Assembly (NCBI GenBank): GCA_022414725.1
Contig: CM039463.1
Coordinates: forward strand, 79,662,914 to 79,726,913
DNA from: Microglena sp. YARC
Taxonomy: Eukaryota; Chlorophyta; Chlorophyceae; Chlamydomonadales; Chlamydomonadaceae
Length of the DNA: 64,000 nt
Direction: 5' to 3'
Under the pieces are notes generated by a model that saw only the letters and a program-made list of their open reading frames with translations, did no database searches and was not told the DNA's origin. Both the position numbers and the translations under genes were made by a program. Positions within the stretch are counted from its first letter, which is position 1. The number at the start of each line of letters is the position of its first letter. This document shows positions 21,601-59,689 of this stretch, piece by piece.

Positions 21601-22823
21601 CATTGCCTGGCCACCGGCCACACATTCACACATCACCCCCACCTCAATCACAATAGGGTGCCCGTGGGGCTGGGTTACAGAATGGGCCACACATGTGTCC
21701 TCACCTCCACCCATAAACACATTCATCATGTTTCCCCCACTTCAAATGCTGACTCATCTGTCCCCCCCCCCCCCCCCCCCCAAAGTCTGCCCAAACCTTG
21801 ACCCACACCCACTGTCAAATTTGCCTCACCCCTTTACCCGCTAACACACACATACTTCCCTTCTTCTTCTTCTTATGATGATTATGATGTTTCCAGCTAA
21901 GTTCGAAACCTCGCAGACGTTTGGAAATGCGAAGACTTTTGGCAAATGCGAAGACTTTTGGCAAATGCAAACGAACGTCTGTGCGGTTTCAGACTGAGCT
22001 GGAAACATCTGAACTTGCGCGAGAACAAAGCTGCTTACCTGTGGCTTCCCCTTCGCGCATAGATACCTGGTTGGGCGTGCAAGCTGTTTCCCGAAAGGGC
22101 CTTCGTTCAGTCAACTCTGCCACGCACTCGCTACGGCTCAGCACAAAGATAACCTTATCGTAGCATGGTGGGAGTGGTGCGGTGTGGAGGGGAGATATTG
22201 AAGAGGTACTGCAAGCGGTGTAGAGAGCACGCAGTAAGAAGGAAGAAGGAAGATGGTCGCAGGGTTGCAGGGACTTAGATCGTGCAGAGATACCATGAGC
22301 CGTGCGAGTGTCTTAGCTCGCAGCAAGATGAATATATCAATATAGCCTGCAGAAAGGCCGGAGAATGGAAGTCAAATACCTCCAATCACGAATCAGGCGT
22401 TGCGATAGCGAATCAGGCGATGCGATAGCATAATGAGATGACGAATATAAAGGATGGAATGAGCACTCAGGATATATGGGCGCTCGGGAAGTCGGGATAA
22501 ACGGGTGCTCATGATGAATGAGCACTCGGAATATATTGAACGCTCAGGATGAATGAATACGCGCTCGGAATGAATGAGCTCCCGGAATATGGTGAGCGAT
22601 GAGAGCAGATTTGGCGATGAGAACAAAGCCGCGCTGGAAACAATTGGATAGCACTCTATGCAAAGTAGTCTGACGCGTATGTCAGTACGTCGGCGTGGCG
22701 TACCACGTGGAAATGCCAGAAAATCGTACAGTACTGCAATTGTCCGGGGGCCCCGACACACCGACGAACGAACGAAAAGTTCGCGAACTTTTCGCCCAGC
22801 AGCCATGTATTTTTACATATATA

Positions 22824-22981
22824 TACCGATCGGCATATCATATGATGTCGGCCTAAGGTGAGTATGATATCATACAAATTGCATCATACGATATTGTATT
22901 TAAATGGTAACTTTAGCCTGGTCAGACTGCCAGCATCATTTGATATCGTATGATGACATGATATCATATTGCCTATCCCTA
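22824..22981. mobile_element. hAT-like MITE (family C), copy 2
   Basis: A 158-bp element from TACCGATCGGCATATCATAT to ATATTGCCTATCCCTA, flanked by perfect 8-bp target duplications CATATATA at 22816-22823 and 22982-22989. The interior matches copies at 19091 and 56169. Confidence 0.85.
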
Positions 22982-23310
22982 CATATATATAGATGTATGT
23001 ATGCATTTATAATAATTAATACATGAAACAACCAAGGTGAATAAGACATCCTGATCACATTGCAATACGAGAAAGAAAACAATACATGAAAATAAATTAT
23101 ATAATTATATTACAACTTCAAATATATGCCTGGACATTTATTATGTTATTAATACGTATAAAAAAACGTATTTACGGTATAAATCTCATAAATAACGAGC
23201 TCCTGTTTTTGTGAATTTAATGCCGGCATAGGTTAGCATAGGGGGGTAAATAAAATATGTGCCGCCCCTGGTGTGGCCAATATAGAGTGTAGCGTGTGCA
23301 CCTTTTCTTC

Positions 23311-23477
23311 TGTGCGACGCGTCCCAAATTGAGCGACTCAGTGTGATCCCAGTGCGACACGCTGCCCCCCAAACCGCGCAGAGCGCGGATCCCAGGGGCT
23401 TCGAGGGGGCATTTCTGACTAGTCTAGCCGGACCCATGTGTTGCTATGCAGCGATGGAATGGCAACGCGTTGTACAC
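23311..23477 (+). mobile_element. GC-rich MITE family B, copy 1
   Basis: Contains TGTGCGACGCGTCCCAAATT at one end and GGAATGGCAACGCGTTGTAC at the other, with GCATTTCTGACTAGTCTAGC in between. Related copies: 48279-48540 (+), 60302-60470 (-), about 62918-63048 (-, degenerate) and 63282-63483 (+, full length with terminal repeats). Confidence 0.75.
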
Positions 23478-23545
23478 AAACAAAAGTGAACTTGAGCAAG
23501 GAGGACGAAATAGGACCAGGAAATAAGGCAGGCCTACAGGACCAA

Positions 23546-23762
23546 GTTCTATGCAGCGTCGAAATCGACGCTAAAAATTGGCCAGTGAGAGTGTGAGAGA
23601 GTGTTCCTGACGGAGCGACAGGTGGCAACTGAAGCGAGATATTTGCAAGACCGTTGGCTGAGGTGTCAGGCTTCATCTCCGTCAGACGGTCGGTTGGCCG
23701 GATGGACAAATGGGTAATTCGGGGGGCTCACACCCCCTTGAAGAGGGGGCTCCGCCAAAAAT
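23546..23762 (+). mobile_element. MITE family A, copy 1
   Basis: About 215 bp starting GTTCTATGCAGCGTCG, then CTAAAAATTGGC, and ending GGGGGCTCCGCCAAAAAT. The ends form an inverted repeat of the type AAAATTGGCGGAG. Other copies: 39961-40175 (-), 44808-45023 (-, degenerate), 57333-57538 (+), 58890-59158 (-, with a C62 insertion) and 62689-62908 (-). Confidence 0.8.
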
Positions 23763-23931
23763 CGGGTCCATCTGACTGCCGTTAACTGACTTGTGCAAAG
23801 AGGACGCACTAGGGCCAGGAAGTAAGGTAGGTCTACAGAAAAAAGGTCCGTCTGACTGCCGATTGCTGAACAGTTATAACAACTTCTTACAACCTTTTTC
23901 CAGATCCCCTGCCCTGACACCACATGTTACA

Positions 23932-24113
23932 CCAATAATGGTGCCCCACCTCTGCTCCTACATCCCCACCCCCACATGCCACACTGGTAATGGTGCCCCA
24001 CCTCTGCTCCTCCACCTCCACCACTACATGTAAAACCAAGAATGGTGCCCCATCTCTGCCCGTACAGCACCACCACTACATGCCAACCCAATGTGCCCCA
24101 CCCAAGGTGCCCC
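23932..24113 (-). repeat. Copies of the exon 16 donor edge
   Basis: Three diverged repeats of the exon 16 end and its donor (plus-strand phrase AATGGTGCCCCACCTCTGCT, period about 53 bp) lie just downstream of exon 16. Elsewhere in this gene such arrays occur only inside introns, so their presence suggests a further 3' exon. Confidence 0.7.
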
Positions 24114-24115
24114 AC

Positions 24116-50675
<26,560 letters not shown>

Positions 50676-50679
50676 CACA

Positions 50680-51344
50680 GAATCGCAACCAGCCTATCTT
50701 AGAATGATACGATATCCCCTAGCCGGTCTAAAACAAGCCAAAGCATGCTGCTAACTCCGAATACATGAGCAATGTGGGAAATGCGCGCATTACTGTTGGG
50801 GTTAGACAAAAATCGAGCAGAAGGGGCATGGATGTTGGAGGTTGCGAAAAAGGCAGGACTGTGTCTGAACAAAAAGCATCGTTAGTAACCCAGGGCGGAT
50901 TACAAAATGGCTGTACTGAGAAGTATTCGCAGGATGATGTTGGCAGTCTTTCGTTGGGGTAGGGACATTGTGGGCTTGATTTGGTATGTAACCGGCAGGG
51001 GAAACCACGCCAGCTGTGCTGACTGTACCATCGCCTGTGATGGCCGCGTGCCATACTCATTGAGTTGATGCTGACAAGGGCAGTTCATTGGCACCACTCA
51101 AGAGTCAAGACCCGGGGGTGGGCGGGTAATGTGGATGGGCATGGATGGGTGCATGGGTGGGTGAATGGGTGGATGCGTATGGGTGGTATGGAAGGGTATG
51201 GACTATGGATGGGTGGGTATGAAAAGGTGAATGGGTGGGTAATGTGGGGGTGGGTGAATGGGTAAGTATGGATGGGTACGGATGGGTGGGTAATGTGGTT
51301 GGGTGGGTGAATGGTTGGTATTGTGTATGTGTGCGTGTGTGAGT

Positions 51345-51377
<33 letters not shown>

Positions 51378-52166
51378 ATGGGTGGCATGGATGGCAGGTT
51401 TTTACTGCATGGGTAGGGTTTCCTTTTTAGATTACCGGTAGCTTTATCTATTGGATTAGCTTTAGCTAATCTGTAAGCTTTGGGTTCCCGTCCTTTCTTT
51501 TCTTTGGACGGGGGGCGAAGTGGGGACCCCCTTTTATTTTTTCCCCACACGTCAACTGAACTCAACAACTCGCAAATCAACTAAAATCAACGACTCATCT
51601 CATCACAACTCAGTAACTCGCAACACAGAAAATCAACAACCGGGAACTCAACAACTCGCAACTCGCGACTCATAAGCAACTCAACTCGCAACTCGCAAGT
51701 CAACAACAAGCAACTCAACTCGCAACTCGCAACAAGCTAGCATGCGCGCAGTCGAAATTCTTGCTGCAGGCGATGAGATTTCGGCAGCTATTACGCCATG
51801 GCGTCCTTAACTTCACGTCCTCTGAGTAACTGTATTACACGGGTGTAACAATTTCAATTTCAATTTCAATTTCGGCAGCTAGGATTTCGACACGTAGGAT
51901 TCCACACCTTCTGTCATTAATCCCCGTCACACTTATCACTATGCGTATTCTAAACAATGAGCGATTAAAAAAAACAGACAAAACATGGGGATTAACTTAT
52001 ATTGTGTCGCGGTCCAAGACATGATCAAATCCCGGAGCGCAAAGACCGCGCTCAGCGCAGAGGCAAGTTGGAAGCAGAGAGTTCCTTCTCTGGTTGGAAG
52101 TACCTAGCATACGCCATTCGGCTCCCTCCGTCCCTCGACCCCCCCGCCCCCCCGCCCCCCCCCCCC

Positions 52167-52201
<35 letters not shown>

Positions 52202-53022
52202 GCTTATCTCCTCGGCACTACGTGCCAGCTGTTTTACTCCTGGCTACACATAGGCAGCAGGATGGTGGCCAATTGGTGACGACCAGATCAGCCCCTGCTG
52301 GTTTAATGTAGTGCCCAGACCATGAAAGGCCACAAGAAGGGAGGCTTGTACCTGGATCCCTCTCGCCTGACCTGAAATCAGATATGCGAAAGATAAATCA
52401 GGCAGCTTCACAAGTCTCATTATTGATAACTCTGATAGGCCAGACTTACTTCGAAGCTCTCTTGATTTGTTCAGGAGAGAGTTCGGGATTTGTTTAGAAG
52501 ATTTGTTCAGAAGAGATTGAGGGACAGAGGTAAACCTAGTAAGTTTATAACCGACATTTTTGCTAGTGAAAAGGTTGAAGATATGCCGAGATGAGTGATG
52601 TGGGGCGTGTGGGGGGCGATAGTCCAGCAGCTTCACGGAGATAGGGTTAGTAGAGCCAGTAGAGCGTGTTGAGCAGACTCGAGCAGACTTCGCGATTAAG
52701 GTGGCAGCGTGACAGAGCGGGCGGGAGTCGTGAGTGTAGCCGAGTGTAGCCGAGTGTAGCCGAGTTCTCGGACGTTACGAGGCTCACGCTCAGCGCTCAC
52801 GGCCCACTCGGGATCGCTGTACTGCCGAGGTACTCTGTAATATTCTTTATTCCTCTTATTTTAGCGTTTCTCACTGCACCTATTTCACAACTTGACATCA
52901 GAGGACTCCAGTGCTTGACATCCGCGCAAATATATTTGGACGTCATTTTTACGAAGTCCAACAAAATTAGGGCGTACAGCTTCGATAGAGAAATTTCTTC
53001 GAAGCCAGTAGATCGTCGTGCG
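50680..53022. other. Intergenic region between divergent genes
   Basis: Presumably holds both promoters. Visible contents: a GGGTGGGTGAATG minisatellite (51115-51340), a G32 run (51345-51376), a CAACTCGCAACTCG satellite (51545-51740), a C-run with (CA)n (52140-52198) and a GAGTGTAGCC 10-bp repeat (52733-52765). No gene is recognised. Confidence 0.6.
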
Positions 53023-53277
53023 ATGGAGCCCCGAAAGTCTTACCAGACGCGAGCTACCTCGAAAAAATTAGCAGCCTCGAACGTCTTGGAAGTATCGAGC
53101 TTGATACTCAGGATACTTGGGCCTCTTCTTCCAGCCTTCTTAGACTTCAAAGGTCGCCAGATCTTAAGATTAACTTGCAAGCAGCTGAGCGAGGACGTGG
53201 ATGCCTACACTCGGTGCCTGACCTTGGTATTCCCGGTTGTGGAGGAGAAGCTGTGCTCGTCGAATGAGAAGAAAAAG
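53023..53277 (+). CDS. LRR protein exon 1 (F-box-like N-terminus)
   Basis: 85 codons from ATG at 53023 to the donor AAAAAG|GTGCGC, phase 0. After a basic leader it reads LEVSSLILRILGPLLPAFLD then LRLTCKQLSED, which resembles an F-box (LP..L...IF..L......L..VCK) but is not decisive. Phase agrees with the LRR exon at 54876. Without intronic evidence the link to the LRR exon is an inference from phase, orientation and distance. Confidence 0.6.
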
Positions 53278-53672
53278 GTGCGCCTTGTTTATTGGGTGGA
53301 GTCAGCCTGGTGTTAGGGTAGCTGGGTTGGCTTGGATTTGATTACATGGTCTAGCAGCCTTCAGGCTGCTAACTGCAGACAGTGAGTTAACATGGTTAGT
53401 ATGAACACTACCACGCCACACTCTGTTGCCTTGATGTTGGATGCCTCTCGCCTTTCTCGACAGATTTCTGGGGAAGGAAGGAGGTCTTGTCTTGGATCTT
53501 CAGCCTTGGATTGGTCTTGGATAGGTCTTGGGTCTTAGGTCCTGGACTCTTGGATTAGGTTTCTTTCTCTTTTCTTTCCTCGCTCCTGTCTTGGATCTTA
53601 GGTCTGGCCAGTGTGGCTCCCTTGTTGTTGCTGTTTGTCCTGTTGGTAGTGCTTTTTGGCAGTGGTGTTGAG

Positions 53673-53771
53673 TGTTTGCTTTTTGATCCTGCTCTTAACT
53701 GGAAATCTTATGAGGACGAACGAGAATCAAAATCGTTTTTTAAACATTATAGCCCTGCCAATATTGTAGAG
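53673..53771 (+). CDS. Possible middle exon of the LRR gene
   Basis: A 33-codon stretch in phase 0, beginning CLLFDPALNWKSYEDERESK and ending NIVE at a strong donor GAG|GTAGGT. The acceptor (GTGTTGAG) is weak. Including it keeps the frame between 53277 and 54876. It may equally be a non-coding open stretch. Confidence 0.3.
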
Positions 53772-53934
53772 GTAGGTATTACGCTGTGCAACTCCCCTCT
53801 AGCCCATGAGGCTGCCACCAGACTGTATAACACATTAGCGGTCTAGCTGCTGTGGGTTGAGTAGCTGCTCTGTTGCTCAACTAGTCAAGAATGGATGCTG
53901 ATGGCCTGACCTACATTTTTTTTTTTGTTACAAG

Positions 53935-54100
53935 CAGCAGCTTCTGGACAGCTCCCTGCACCAGCCACTTGGCTGATCCCAATTATTTCACTAGTGCTGG
54001 AAGGTTATGATGCCAGCTTCCAGGTGTACTAGGTTGCTTTAGGCTTGTTTGAATAGACAGCCATGGGATCTGCTGAGGAGCTGCCATGCATAGCCGAAAA
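53935..54100. mobile_element. Foldback MITE family H (copy 2)
   Basis: Begins AGCAGCAGCTTCTGGACAGC and ends in the inverse-like CTGAGGAGCTGCC...AGCCGAAAA. Related copies: 30775-30975 and 59250-59425. Confidence 0.6.
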
Positions 54101-54239
54101 TAAAGACCAAGGTTGCATGATTCGAATGTATATGTGAATAATTATATATTCGTTTGCATTTGCATCCTGTGTGCTATTATTAACTTTTGTTGTTTTCCTG
54201 ATATTTGATCATTCAAATGTATACGTGAACTATAGAAGA

Positions 54240-54810
54240 TACGTAAATAATGGCTCTACATGTGAGTGCCTCTACATATCGTGCCATGTATCGCGTACCA
54301 CATATTGCATACATGTGAGTGCCTCTATGTATCGTACCATTTATCTCGCACCACATATAGCAGACATGTGAGTGCCTCTACATATCGTACCATGTATCGC
54401 GCACCGCATATTGCCTACATGTGAGTGCCTCTACGTATCGTGCCATGTATCGCACACCACATATTGCATACATCTGATACAGGTGAGTGCCTCTACATAT
54501 CGTACCATGTATCTCGTACCACATATCGCATACATGTGAGTGCCTCTATATACCGTGCCATGTATCGTGCACCACATATTGCACACATCTGATACATGTG
54601 AGTGCCTGTATGTATCGTACCATTTATCTCGTACCACGTATTGCATACAGGTGAGTGCCTCTACGTATCGTACCATGTATCGCGCACCACATTTAACATA
54701 CTTAGATGCTTGTGAGCACCTCTATGTATCGTACCATGTATCGCGTACCACAGATAACAAACATGTGAGTGCCTCTGTGTATCGTACTTTGTATCGCGTA
54801 ACACATACCA
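54240..54810 (+). repeat. ~60-bp tandem array with donor-like GTGAGTG in every unit
   Basis: About ten units reading CATGTGAGTGCCTCTA then CGTACCATGTATCGCG and CACATATTGCATA, in the intron of the LRR gene. Each unit carries a consensus 5' splice site on the sense strand. Confidence 0.9.
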
Positions 54811-54875
54811 CATATCATGTGACCTTGATAAAAACAGTGCCGACCTCAACACCTACCCTTCCCCTGTCCCTCCAG

Positions 54876-56171
54876 GCTGGACTTGACCTATCCGACCACC
54901 CCATTCTCCACAAGTGCCATAAACTTGAGCGCTTGGCCATTCTTATCAGTGATCGCCATGATGTCTTGCTCCTGGATGGCTTACCAGACAAGCTACAAGC
55001 TTTGACAATCAAGTCGCCTTTTTTTGCAGACCCTGCTGTCTTCCTCGGGCCCCTTCCATGTATCCAATCATTGAAAGAGTTGAACCTCACTGGAATCCAA
55101 CGTTTGTCTCAAGTGACCGATTTGGGTGTGTTGTCAGGTCTGCATGCCCTTAAGAAATATGAATGCATGAGCTTTGAGGATGTTTCTTTCTTGGGCTCAT
55201 GCACAACTATGCAGGCTCTAACACTGAGGAATTGCAGGTCACTCGTGGATTTGTCAGCTTTAGGGTCATGCGCAAACCTGCAGACACTGGATCTATCTCG
55301 TTGCGAGTCCCTTGTCGATGTGTCCGCTTTGCAGTCATGTTCTAACTTGCAGACGCTGGACCTGTCTGATTGCGTCTCACTTGCGGATGTGTCTGCTTTG
55401 GGGTCATGCTCCAACTTGCATACTGTTACCCTGGATGGAAGCGATCAACTGGATTTGTCCGCTTTCGGGTCACTGACTAGCTTGCAGACTTTGAAGCTGT
55501 ATGATTGCTTTGTTGTCGTGGAGTTGCTAGCTTTGGGGTCATACGCTAACCTTCTGACACTGGACATGTCTGAATGCTACATGCTTGTGGATGTGTCCGC
55601 TTTGCGGTCATGCACTAATTTGCGGACGCTCAACCTGACTCGTTGCTTCTCACTTACGGATGTGTCTCCTTTGGGTTCATGCACTAATTTGCAAACACTG
55701 GACCTGTCTCGTTGCCTGTTACTTGCAGATGCATCAGCTATGGGGTCGTGTGCCAACTTGCACACGCTCAACCTGACTTGTTGCTACTCTCTTGCAGATG
55801 TGTCAGTTTTGGGGTCATGTGCCAACCTGCAGACACTGAACTTGTCTCGTTGCCAGTCACTTGCAGATGTGTCAGCTTTGGGGTCATGTGCCAACCTGCA
55901 GACACTGAACTTGTCCGGTTGCGAGTCACTTGCAAGTGTGTCAGCTTTGGGGTTATGCGCTAAATTGAAGTCACTTGACTTGTGTAGATGCAACAAAATT
56001 CAAAAGATTTCAGGCTTGGCAAGGTGTTCTGATTTGCGGCTCCTCAGAGTAAGTGATGACATGAAAAAATTGCTTGTACGAGCTTTACGGGCTCGCACAC
56101 AATTGCAACTGGATATTATACAAATTAACAACGAGATGGTGAGTGGAGCCAATATGCCCACCTATTACTAG
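54876..56171 (+). CDS. Leucine-rich repeat protein, main exon
   Basis: 431 codons from the acceptor CCTCCAG to TAG at 56169-56171. It contains about 13 repeats of 24 residues of the form LxxLxLxxCxSLxDVSALGSC-xN, for example LQTLDLSRCESLVDVSAL. The regular Cys before and after each turn and the DVSALGS signature resemble Cys-containing LRR proteins of protists and algae. The protein would form a solenoid for protein binding. There is no signal peptide or membrane segment in this exon. With the F-box-like first exon it could be a substrate receptor of an SCF ligase, which is inference. Repeats are very uniform at DNA level (CTTGCAGATGTGTCAGCTTT), suggesting recent duplication. The stop codon coincides with the first bases of a MITE. 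Confidence 0.85.
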   Translation, partial: AGLDLSDHPILHKCHKLERLAILISDRHDVLLLDGLPDKLQALTIKSPFFADPAVFLGPLPCIQSLKELNLTGIQRLSQVTDLGVLSGLHALKKYECMSFEDVSFLGSCTTMQALTLRNCRSLVDLSALGSCANLQTLDLSRCESLVDVSALQSCSNLQTLDLSDCVSLADVSALGSCSNLHTVTLDGSDQLDLSAFGSLTSLQTLKLYDCFVVVELLALGSYANLLTLDMSECYMLVDVSALRSCTNLRTLNLTRCFSLTDVSPLGSCTNLQTLDLSRCLLLADASAMGSCANLHTLNLTCCYSLADVSVLGSCANLQTLNLSRCQSLADVSALGSCANLQTLNLSGCESLASVSALGLCAKLKSLDLCRCNKIQKISGLARCSDLRLLRVSDDMKKLLVRALRARTQLQLDIIQINNEMVSGANMPTYY

Positions 56172-56346
56172 AGACAGGCATATCATATGATGTTGACCAA
56201 AGGCGGGTATCGTATCATATGATATCATACAAATTGCATCGTATGATATTGTATGAAAATGGTAACTTTGGCCTAGTCAGACTGCCGGCATCATATGATA
56301 TCATATGATGACATGATATCATATGATATCATACTGCCGTTCCCTA
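56169..56346. mobile_element. hAT-like MITE (family C), copy 3, at the LRR stop codon
   Basis: 178 bp from TAGAGACAGGCATATCATAT to CATACTGCCGTTCCCTA with perfect 8-bp target duplications CCTATTAC (56161-56168 and 56347-56354). The first three bases of the element are the TAG stop of the LRR gene; a TAG also follows the second duplication. Confidence 0.88.
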
Positions 56347-56389
56347 CCTATTACTAGCTACGTACAGGGAAACTTCCACATGGTGACTC

Positions 56390-57120
56390 CTATTGGTGCG
56401 AATAGCCACCATGGCACCCTAGCCACCTTAACACCCTCTTGGCGCGACTAGCCGCCCTGTCAGCTCGAATAGCCACCATGGCACCCTAGCCACCTTAACA
56501 CCCTCTTGGCGCGATTAGCCGCCCTGTCAGCGCGAATAGCCATGCTGGCACCCAAGCCACCCTGGCACCCTGTTGGTGCGATTAGCCGCCCTGTTGGCGC
56601 AAATAGCCATGCTGGCATCCAAGCCACCCTAGCACCCTGTTGGTGCGATTAGCCGTCCTGTTGGCGCGAATAGCCATGCTGGCACCCTAGCCACCCTGGC
56701 ACCCTGTTGGTGCGGTTAGCCTCCCTGTTGGCGCAAATAGCCATGCTGGTACCCTAGCCACCTTAGCACCCTATTGGGTGTGATTAGCCTCCCTGTTGGC
56801 GCAAATAGCCATGCTGGCACCCAAGCCACCCTGGCACCCTGTTGGTGCGATTAGCCTCCCTGTTGGCGCAAATAGCCATGCTGGCACCCAAGCCACCCTG
56901 GCACCCTGTTGGTGCGATTAGCCTCCCAGTTGGCGCAAATAGCCATGCTGGCACCCAAGCCACCCTGGCACCCTGTTGGCGCGATTTTCCGCCCTGTTGG
57001 CGAAAATAGCCTCCGTGGCACCCGAGCCACCATGGCACCCGAGCCACCCTGGCACCCTGTTGGTGTGATCGGCCGCCCTGTTGGCACAAATAGCCATGCT
57101 GGCACCCGAGCCACCCTAGT
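56390..57120. repeat. ~66-bp satellite
   Basis: About 11 units with GCGATTAGCCGCCCTGTTGG, AATAGCCATGCTGGCACCC and CCACCCTGGCACCC. The period is a multiple of three, so open frames on the minus strand are a by-product. Confidence 0.9.
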
Positions 57121-57236
57121 AAAACGATTGTTTGGGGTTTAGTTCTTCAATGCCTCTTCTCTTTAAGCCCTTCCTATCACGGTTGGGCAAGTCTCTTAAG
57201 CCTATTTGGCCTACCCCCGGACTGTAACTTACATAC
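57117..57236 (-). repeat. Dispersed repeat family E, copy 3
   Basis: Inverted relative to 12540-12740, ending in GGACTGTAAC next to a TACA microsatellite. Confidence 0.8.
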
Positions 57237-57332
57237 ATACATGATGGTGGAGAGAACGATAATGATATTGAGATGGCTGACCAAGGGGATACTGATTGTC
57301 TCTTGGGTCGTAGCGCTCAACAACAGACGAAC

Positions 57333-57538
57333 AAGTTCTATGCAGCGTCGCAAGCGACGCTAAAAATTGGCGGAGCGTGTTTGCAATGGAGCGACAGGTG
57401 GCAACAGAAGGGAGTTAGTTACGAGACCGTTGGCTGTCGTATCAGGCTTCGTCTTGGTCAGACTCCGGGTCGCACATACGGACAAATGGGTAATCCTGAG
57501 GGCTCCCGCTTGCTTGAAGAGGGAGATCCGCCAAAAAG
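57333..57538 (+). mobile_element. MITE family A, copy 4
   Basis: GTTCTATGCAGCGTCGCAAG to GGAGATCCGCCAAAAAG, the least interrupted copy of the family in the window. Confidence 0.85.
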
Positions 57539-57619
57539 AAGTAGGGGGTTACCTTGCATGAGTGGGCAAGCCCCATGCAAGGTCAACCCTTGCTAATATA
57601 TGGGTACAACTACCCGAGG

Positions 57620-57870
57620 TGGTCTGTCTGGGGGGGAGATACTTATCGCACGAGTTCCAAAGAGGTGCCATTGGACTGCCTTCGCCAAGGCCTACTCATG
57701 GGTGGTCTTAGAATTTCAGTGGTTGCAGTGTTGTGTGTGTGTGTGGGGGGGGGGGGGGGGGGGGGGGGGGGGAAATACTTATTGCTCGAGGTCCAAAGTG
57801 GTGCCAAGACTGTTCTTCCCAAGGCCTACCTATGGGTGGTCTCGGAATTTCATTTGGAGACCAGAGTGAA
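57620..57870 (+). repeat. Duplicated 85-bp segment split by poly(G)
   Basis: AGATACTTATCGCACGAG...CAAGGCCTACTCATGGGTGG and a diverged second copy flank a G26 run at 57747-57772. No protein family is recognised. Confidence 0.7.
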
Positions 57871-58889
57871 AAGTTTGCAGAAAAACAAATGAAGGCTGCC
57901 CCCCCCCCCCCCCTTTAAATTAGGTGCTCAGAAAAATCAGAAAAATGCTCGATAAATCGCAAATATTCATGTCATATACTTCCTATACTAGGAATACATT
58001 GATCGGCTTATTTCAACTTTTCGCAGAGGATGCTACCTCCTAAATCTCTTCATACAATCATTGATCAACAGATCCATACAATCATAGATCTATACCATTG
58101 ACCTTGCTGCCCCATTGCTCAAGTTCAAGTAACTGCTGAGGTACGGTTCGTTAACTACATTGGCGTCCTGGTCCTGAGGTTTAGACTCCGTCCCTACACC
58201 AGGATGGGAAGCTTGTCTGTCCTGGACAACTGCCTTGGTTACTTCTAGGAGTAACACTGGCATGTGGTTGGTCAATGGTGCGGGTGTAGTGTTGGCGCGG
58301 GCTGACAACTCCTGTCGGCCTAGGGGTGCCCAACTGCCTACTCGTTCATTTCAAGTAGAAGAAACTCCTGCGATCACATATAATATTTTGAGTCTAGAGC
58401 TAGCACAAGGAGACCCACCATGTAAAAGAAAAGAAGCTAGACAGCGCCGGGTGGCAATTGGGAAGTTCCTCGTGTCAGTCGTGTGCCGCTGAATTGAAGG
58501 CCGCAAGGGATCGGAAGCCCTACAACCGTAAAAAATGTCTTCAATTGTGTCAGAAATGTACAATGATAAGGAAACAGGACCCCTGACTGGACTCCAAACA
58601 GTCAATTGTGGCGAGGGCGGAATCTTAGATTCGGAAAGGGCACAGTTCATGCGATTTAAACTTTAACAAGAGTCACTAAGTGCTGGGCCCAGCAAAAACA
58701 TGCAGCGGGGCTCTCGACTACACGCTTCATATACTCGTCATGATACCATACATCAATATAAATTAAAACGACAGTCAAAACGTAAGCTTATTTGTATGCA
58801 TATTCCGGATTGTTTTGCAACTTGGCAATTTGCAAAGTCGCAAATATTAAATAAGCTCTATAGAAGATGTGGAAATGAAGCCCCACCTT

Positions 58890-58900
58890 TATAGGCGGAG

Positions 58901-58962
<62 letters not shown>

Positions 58963-59158
58963 TGCGAGGCGAGAGCCCCTAGATCCACACCGTTGTCTAT
59001 CTGTGCGTCCGTCCAACCAAGAAAACGAAGCCTGACACGCCAGCCAACCTTTCCCATAACTAACTGGCTTATGTCAACTCCATTCCGTTGCCACCTGTCC
59101 TTCCATAGCCGACACTCTCCGTCAATCTTCCGCGTTGCTTGTGACACTACGAAAGACT
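58890..59158 (-). mobile_element. MITE family A, copy 5, with C62 run
   Basis: GGCGGAGCCC is followed by an uninterrupted run of 62 C (58901-58962) and then the rest of the family A sequence. The normal element has only 5-8 C at this place, so the run expanded inside the element. Confidence 0.8.
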
Positions 59159-59249
59159 TGTTTACTACCAGGGCACATCCAGGTTCTACGACCCCCAGTT
59201 GCCAGAAGGAATGCTGCAGGTTGTATGCTGCCAACTCTATCACATAGCT

Positions 59250-59425
59250 TTTCTTTTCAGCTATGAGCACCAGCTTCTAGGCAACTCCCTTGACTAGCTA
59301 TTGAGCCCAACCAAATGCAACCTAAGACACAATCAGCTGTCCAGGACTGCTGAAATGTTTGGGTTTAGCTTAGTGGCTGGCTCAAGGAGCTGCCTAGAAG
59401 CTACTGCTTCAGCCGAAATGAAACG
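59250..59425. mobile_element. Foldback MITE family H (copy 3)
   Basis: CACCAGCTTCTAGGCAACTC and the inverse GGAGCTGCCTAGAAGCTACT form terminal inverted repeats about 140 bp apart. Confidence 0.7.
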
Positions 59426-59689
59426 CACTGCTCCATCACCAACATGTCCGTACAATCTCCGTACAATCTTCAGAGGCTAGTACACATACACCCTCTTCCA
59501 GGGTTTAGTCCAGGTAAAGCCTAGTTGGTAGTTGGCCCCAGTGCAAGCGAACGGGCTGGCCCCCTCAACCTCACGCCTCATAACATGGCAATCTATTTAG
59601 TTATTCACGTAAACCCTCTCCCAAAGCCTGATCATACTTGAGGCGTCAGAAACCTTCAAATCCTTGGGGTGATCCTCAATGCACTGCGG

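Larger units (their letters stand above)
16860..23930. other. Intergenic repeats and MITEs, no recognised gene
   Basis: No family-assignable protein is visible. The stretch contains three inverted family D repeats, a hAT-like MITE (19091-19384), a tRNA-like element (19842-19914), a strong hairpin (20051-20124), tandem arrays (20340-21260), TATG microsatellites (21390-21600), a second hAT-like MITE (22824-22981) and two further MITE families (23311-23762). If the large minus-strand gene has a 17th exon it should lie here, but I could not find it. Confidence 0.6.

Noticed and set aside
21204..21801. Cys/Met/Tyr/Val-rich proteins on the plus strand
   Set aside because: Translation of the TATG microsatellite.
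53613..53846. Small secreted protein starting with a hydrophobic stretch
   Set aside because: No ATG at the start of the hydrophobic segment; part of it may be an exon of the LRR gene instead.
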